Source: an uncultured Prevotellaceae bacterium
Lineage (GTDB): Bacteria > Bacteroidota > Bacteroidia > Bacteroidales > Muribaculaceae
Direction: 5' to 3'
DNA: 9,125 bases
Assembly (NCBI GenBank): GCA_945983195.1
Contig: CAMFSS010000068.1
Location: forward strand, 1 to 9,125
Shown: positions 7,929 to 9,125 of the stretch, in pieces
How the letters are laid out: every line of letters starts with the position of its first letter
Position numbering within the stretch: position 1 is the first letter of the stretch
Translations under genes and position numbers: made by a program
The notes under the pieces: model-generated
The model's input: the letters and a program-made list of their open reading frames with translations, nothing else
Databases searched by the model: none
Told to the model about the DNA's origin: nothing

Positions 7929-7931
7929 TTA
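7929..7931 (-). other. In-frame TAA stop inside an Ig-like domain
   Basis: The minus-strand reading is ACC GTA AAC TAA CGA CTC AAT, giving T-V-N-stop-R-L-N, then APTNEVKVQLIADG in the same frame. The residues either side make a typical alternating beta-strand (TVNxRLNAPTNEVKVQL), and a Tyr codon (TAC or TAT) would restore it with one base change. No IS, duplication or frameshift is visible at the site. Confidence 0.85.
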
Positions 7932-9125
7932 GTTTACGGTGGCGAGGTCGCCCTCCGTCTTCTCTATGAAGTCGTAAGCCATGGCATTGCGTGCCGGGAG
8001 CGGAGTTGGCTCTACAATTTTCACTGTGCCAACGGCAGGTGTGGTAACGTCGCCATTCTCGCGCGGCAGGGCAAACACCTTGAGGAACTCGCTTGAGTTG
8101 CCTACAATCCAAAGGTTGTCGGCGTAGTCCCATGCCATATCGTTGCAATTGGTGCCAATGGTTGTGGTAAACTGATAGAGAAGCGTCAGCACGGGCTTGT
8201 TGTTTTCGTCTTTAGCCACGGTGTACACGCCCACCTGATTCTTGGCGTTGGCAATGACAACCTTCGTAAAGTCGCGGTTGAAACGTATGCCACCGCCACC
8301 GCACACTGTTGTAATGTCCTTGTAGTCCTCTACGCCTTCTGCGTTGACGTGCACGATTGCGGGCTGTGCGTCAGATGGAGCACCGCGATACTGGCAGTAC
8401 CAGTAGCCGCCTTCATTGTCGTAGATGAGGCTCGCATTCGAAGGGGATATTGTATATTGCCCTGTGAGTACGTCGATGTTGCTTGAAGGAGCTGTTGCCC
8501 ATTCCTTGGCAGTTCCAATCTTGTATGTATCGGCACGGAATCCTCCATACACGAATGCAGCACCGGTGTTGTTGCACGAAAGTATTACCATCTCAAGGTT
8601 CTCACCTTCGCCCTTGAAGTCCATGCCTACCACCTGGGCGGCGATGAAGTTGCCGTCGGCATCCTTCAGTTCGCTCGTTTCAGCATCAACGGCACCCTTG
8701 AAGAACTCAGTGAATGGGGCGTTCAGGTCATCGGGATTAACCTCGTAGAGAGGGCTTGCAGTGCCACCGAATGAGCAGCGGCCCATGAAGATGCGGCCGT
8801 CATTGGTGAGGCTCACGCGCATCGGGTCGACAAAGCGTGTTCCGGCAGTGTACTCAAGTCCGCCCTTGAAGGCATATCCTCCGTCGGAATTACAGATAGA
8901 GTTAAGCTGCGGGTCGAAAGCATAAAGTCCGCATCCCTCGCCGTCGGAGCTGATATAGCCCGACTTACTGCCCGGAGTGATACCCTCGGCTACAATTGCG
9001 CGGCCGAAATGTGGACTGGCGGGATTTGCATCGACAATCACGCCGTGAGGGCAATAGAATTTCACATACTTGTCATGCTCGGTAGGAGTTGCTACTGGCA
9101 TAGCCGATACGCCCCGGTCCCACGA
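7929..9125 (-). CDS. Upstream half: propeller-like module of a secreted modular protein (5' end outside window, ends at in-frame TAA)
   Basis: The frame is open from the window edge to TAA 7929-7931, 398 codons; an ATG at 9101 is internal and not a credible start. The first residues (to about 9060) match the end of the Ig-like domain of the downstream half (both contain a TPTE motif before the FY). From 9059 to 8034 runs a propeller-like module about half identical in residues to the downstream copy: CPHGVIVDANPASPHFGR, FKGGLEY, LYEVNPDDLN, MDFKGEGENLEMVILS, YWYCQYRGAPSDAQPA and AWDYADNLWIVGNSSEFLKVF. A linker and the first strands of an Ig-like domain follow, and translation then stops in mid-strand after DLATVN. 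Truncation would remove the SusE/F-like modules and sorting domain, so the product could be exported but not anchored by T9SS. I do not recognise a named family for the propeller-like part. Confidence 0.8.
   Translation of the reverse strand, partial: SWDRGVSAMPVATPTEHDKYVKFYCPHGVIVDANPASPHFGRAIVAEGITPGSKSGYISSDGEGCGLYAFDPQLNSICNSDGGYAFKGGLEYTAGTRFVDPMRVSLTNDGRIFMGRCSFGGTASPLYEVNPDDLNAPFTEFFKGAVDAETSELKDADGNFIAAQVVGMDFKGEGENLEMVILSCNNTGAAFVYGGFRADTYKIGTAKEWATAPSSNIDVLTGQYTISPSNASLIYDNEGGYWYCQYRGAPSDAQPAIVHVNAEGVEDYKDITTVCGGGGIRFNRDFTKVVIANAKNQVGVYTVAKDENNKPVLTLLYQFTTTIGTNCNDMAWDYADNLWIVGNSSEFLKVFALPRENGDVTTPAVGTVKIVEPTPLPARNAMAYDFIEKTEGDLATVN
8034..9059 (-). repeat. Propeller-like module, copy 1 of an intragenic direct repeat
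   Basis: Starting at the FYCPHGV motif and ending after the FALPRENGD linker, this region matches copy 2 (6684-7715) along its whole length with only short gaps. Roughly half the residues are identical by eye. The period between matching FY motifs is 1344 bases, exactly 448 codons. Stretches of DNA are also shared, for example GATACTGGCAGTACCAG in both copies. Confidence 0.88.

Larger units (their letters stand above)
5751..9125 (-). pseudogene. Modular secreted protein gene interrupted by one in-frame TAA; runs off the right edge
   Basis: The two long minus-strand ORFs here lie in the same reading frame and are separated only by TAA at 7929-7931. Translation is continuous from the window edge (9125) to that stop and again from 7928 to TAA 5751-5753. 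Order along the protein: end of an Ig-like domain, propeller-like module 1, Ig-like domain containing the stop, propeller-like module 2, two SusE/F-like modules, C-terminal sorting domain. The downstream half has no signal peptide, no in-frame ATG near its beginning and no promoter-like gap, so it is not a normal separate gene. I infer a single gene with a nonsense mutation. Real stop-codon readthrough or a base-calling error remain possible. The gene's own start and signal peptide lie outside the window. Confidence 0.65.

Noticed and set aside
7785..8096. Plus-strand ORF of 103 residues across the junction of the two halves
   Set aside because: It lies antisense to a conserved repeat region, shows no domain-like pattern and has no promoter.
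2475..9125. A polysaccharide utilisation locus
   Set aside because: No SusC, SusD, sensor-regulator or further glycosidase is present, and the two minus-strand genes are separated by a terminator and a promoter.

Overview
The window looks like a chromosomal segment from a gut Bacteroidota, most likely order Bacteroidales (Muribaculaceae or Prevotella-like). Three signs point there. Two start regions carry the TAnnTTTG -7 promoter element of this phylum (TATATTTG at both sites) and no Shine-Dalgarno sequence. A secreted protein ends in a domain resembling the type IX secretion (T9SS) C-terminal sorting domain and has SusE/SusF-like modules. The coding DNA is moderately GC-rich and the intergenic DNA AT-rich. 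The family-level placement is inference.

Layout: (1) 1-141, the last 46 codons of an unrecognised plus-strand gene with an acidic C-terminus. (2) 142-260, an AT-rich promoter region. (3) 261-2387, glgB, a glycogen branching enzyme of the eukaryotic-like GH13_8 type with an added Lys/Ala/Pro-rich tail. (4) 2388-2474, a convergent intergenic region with a perfect 18-bp bidirectional terminator hairpin. (5) 2475-5552, minus strand, a 1025-residue GH2 beta-galactosidase with a signal peptide. (6) 5553-5750, its promoter plus the terminator of the next minus-strand gene. (7) 5751-9125, minus strand, a large modular secreted protein that continues off the right edge. Its repeat unit (Ig-like domain plus propeller-like module) recurs with a 448-codon period. 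Two SusE/F-like modules and a sorting domain follow. A single in-frame TAA at 7929-7931 splits the reading frame into two ORFs.

The genes share a carbohydrate theme: intracellular glycogen synthesis, periplasmic beta-galactoside hydrolysis and a possible glycan-binding surface protein. Each has its own promoter or terminator where visible, so they do not form one operon. No SusC/SusD pair, regulator, mobile element, tRNA, rRNA or CRISPR array was seen. The best candidate for follow-up is the interrupted modular protein. The stop falls inside an Ig-like strand, where a Tyr codon (TAY) would restore the frame, which suggests a recent nonsense mutation, a phase-variable or recoded site, or a sequencing error. 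The Lys-rich tail on GlgB is the second unusual feature.
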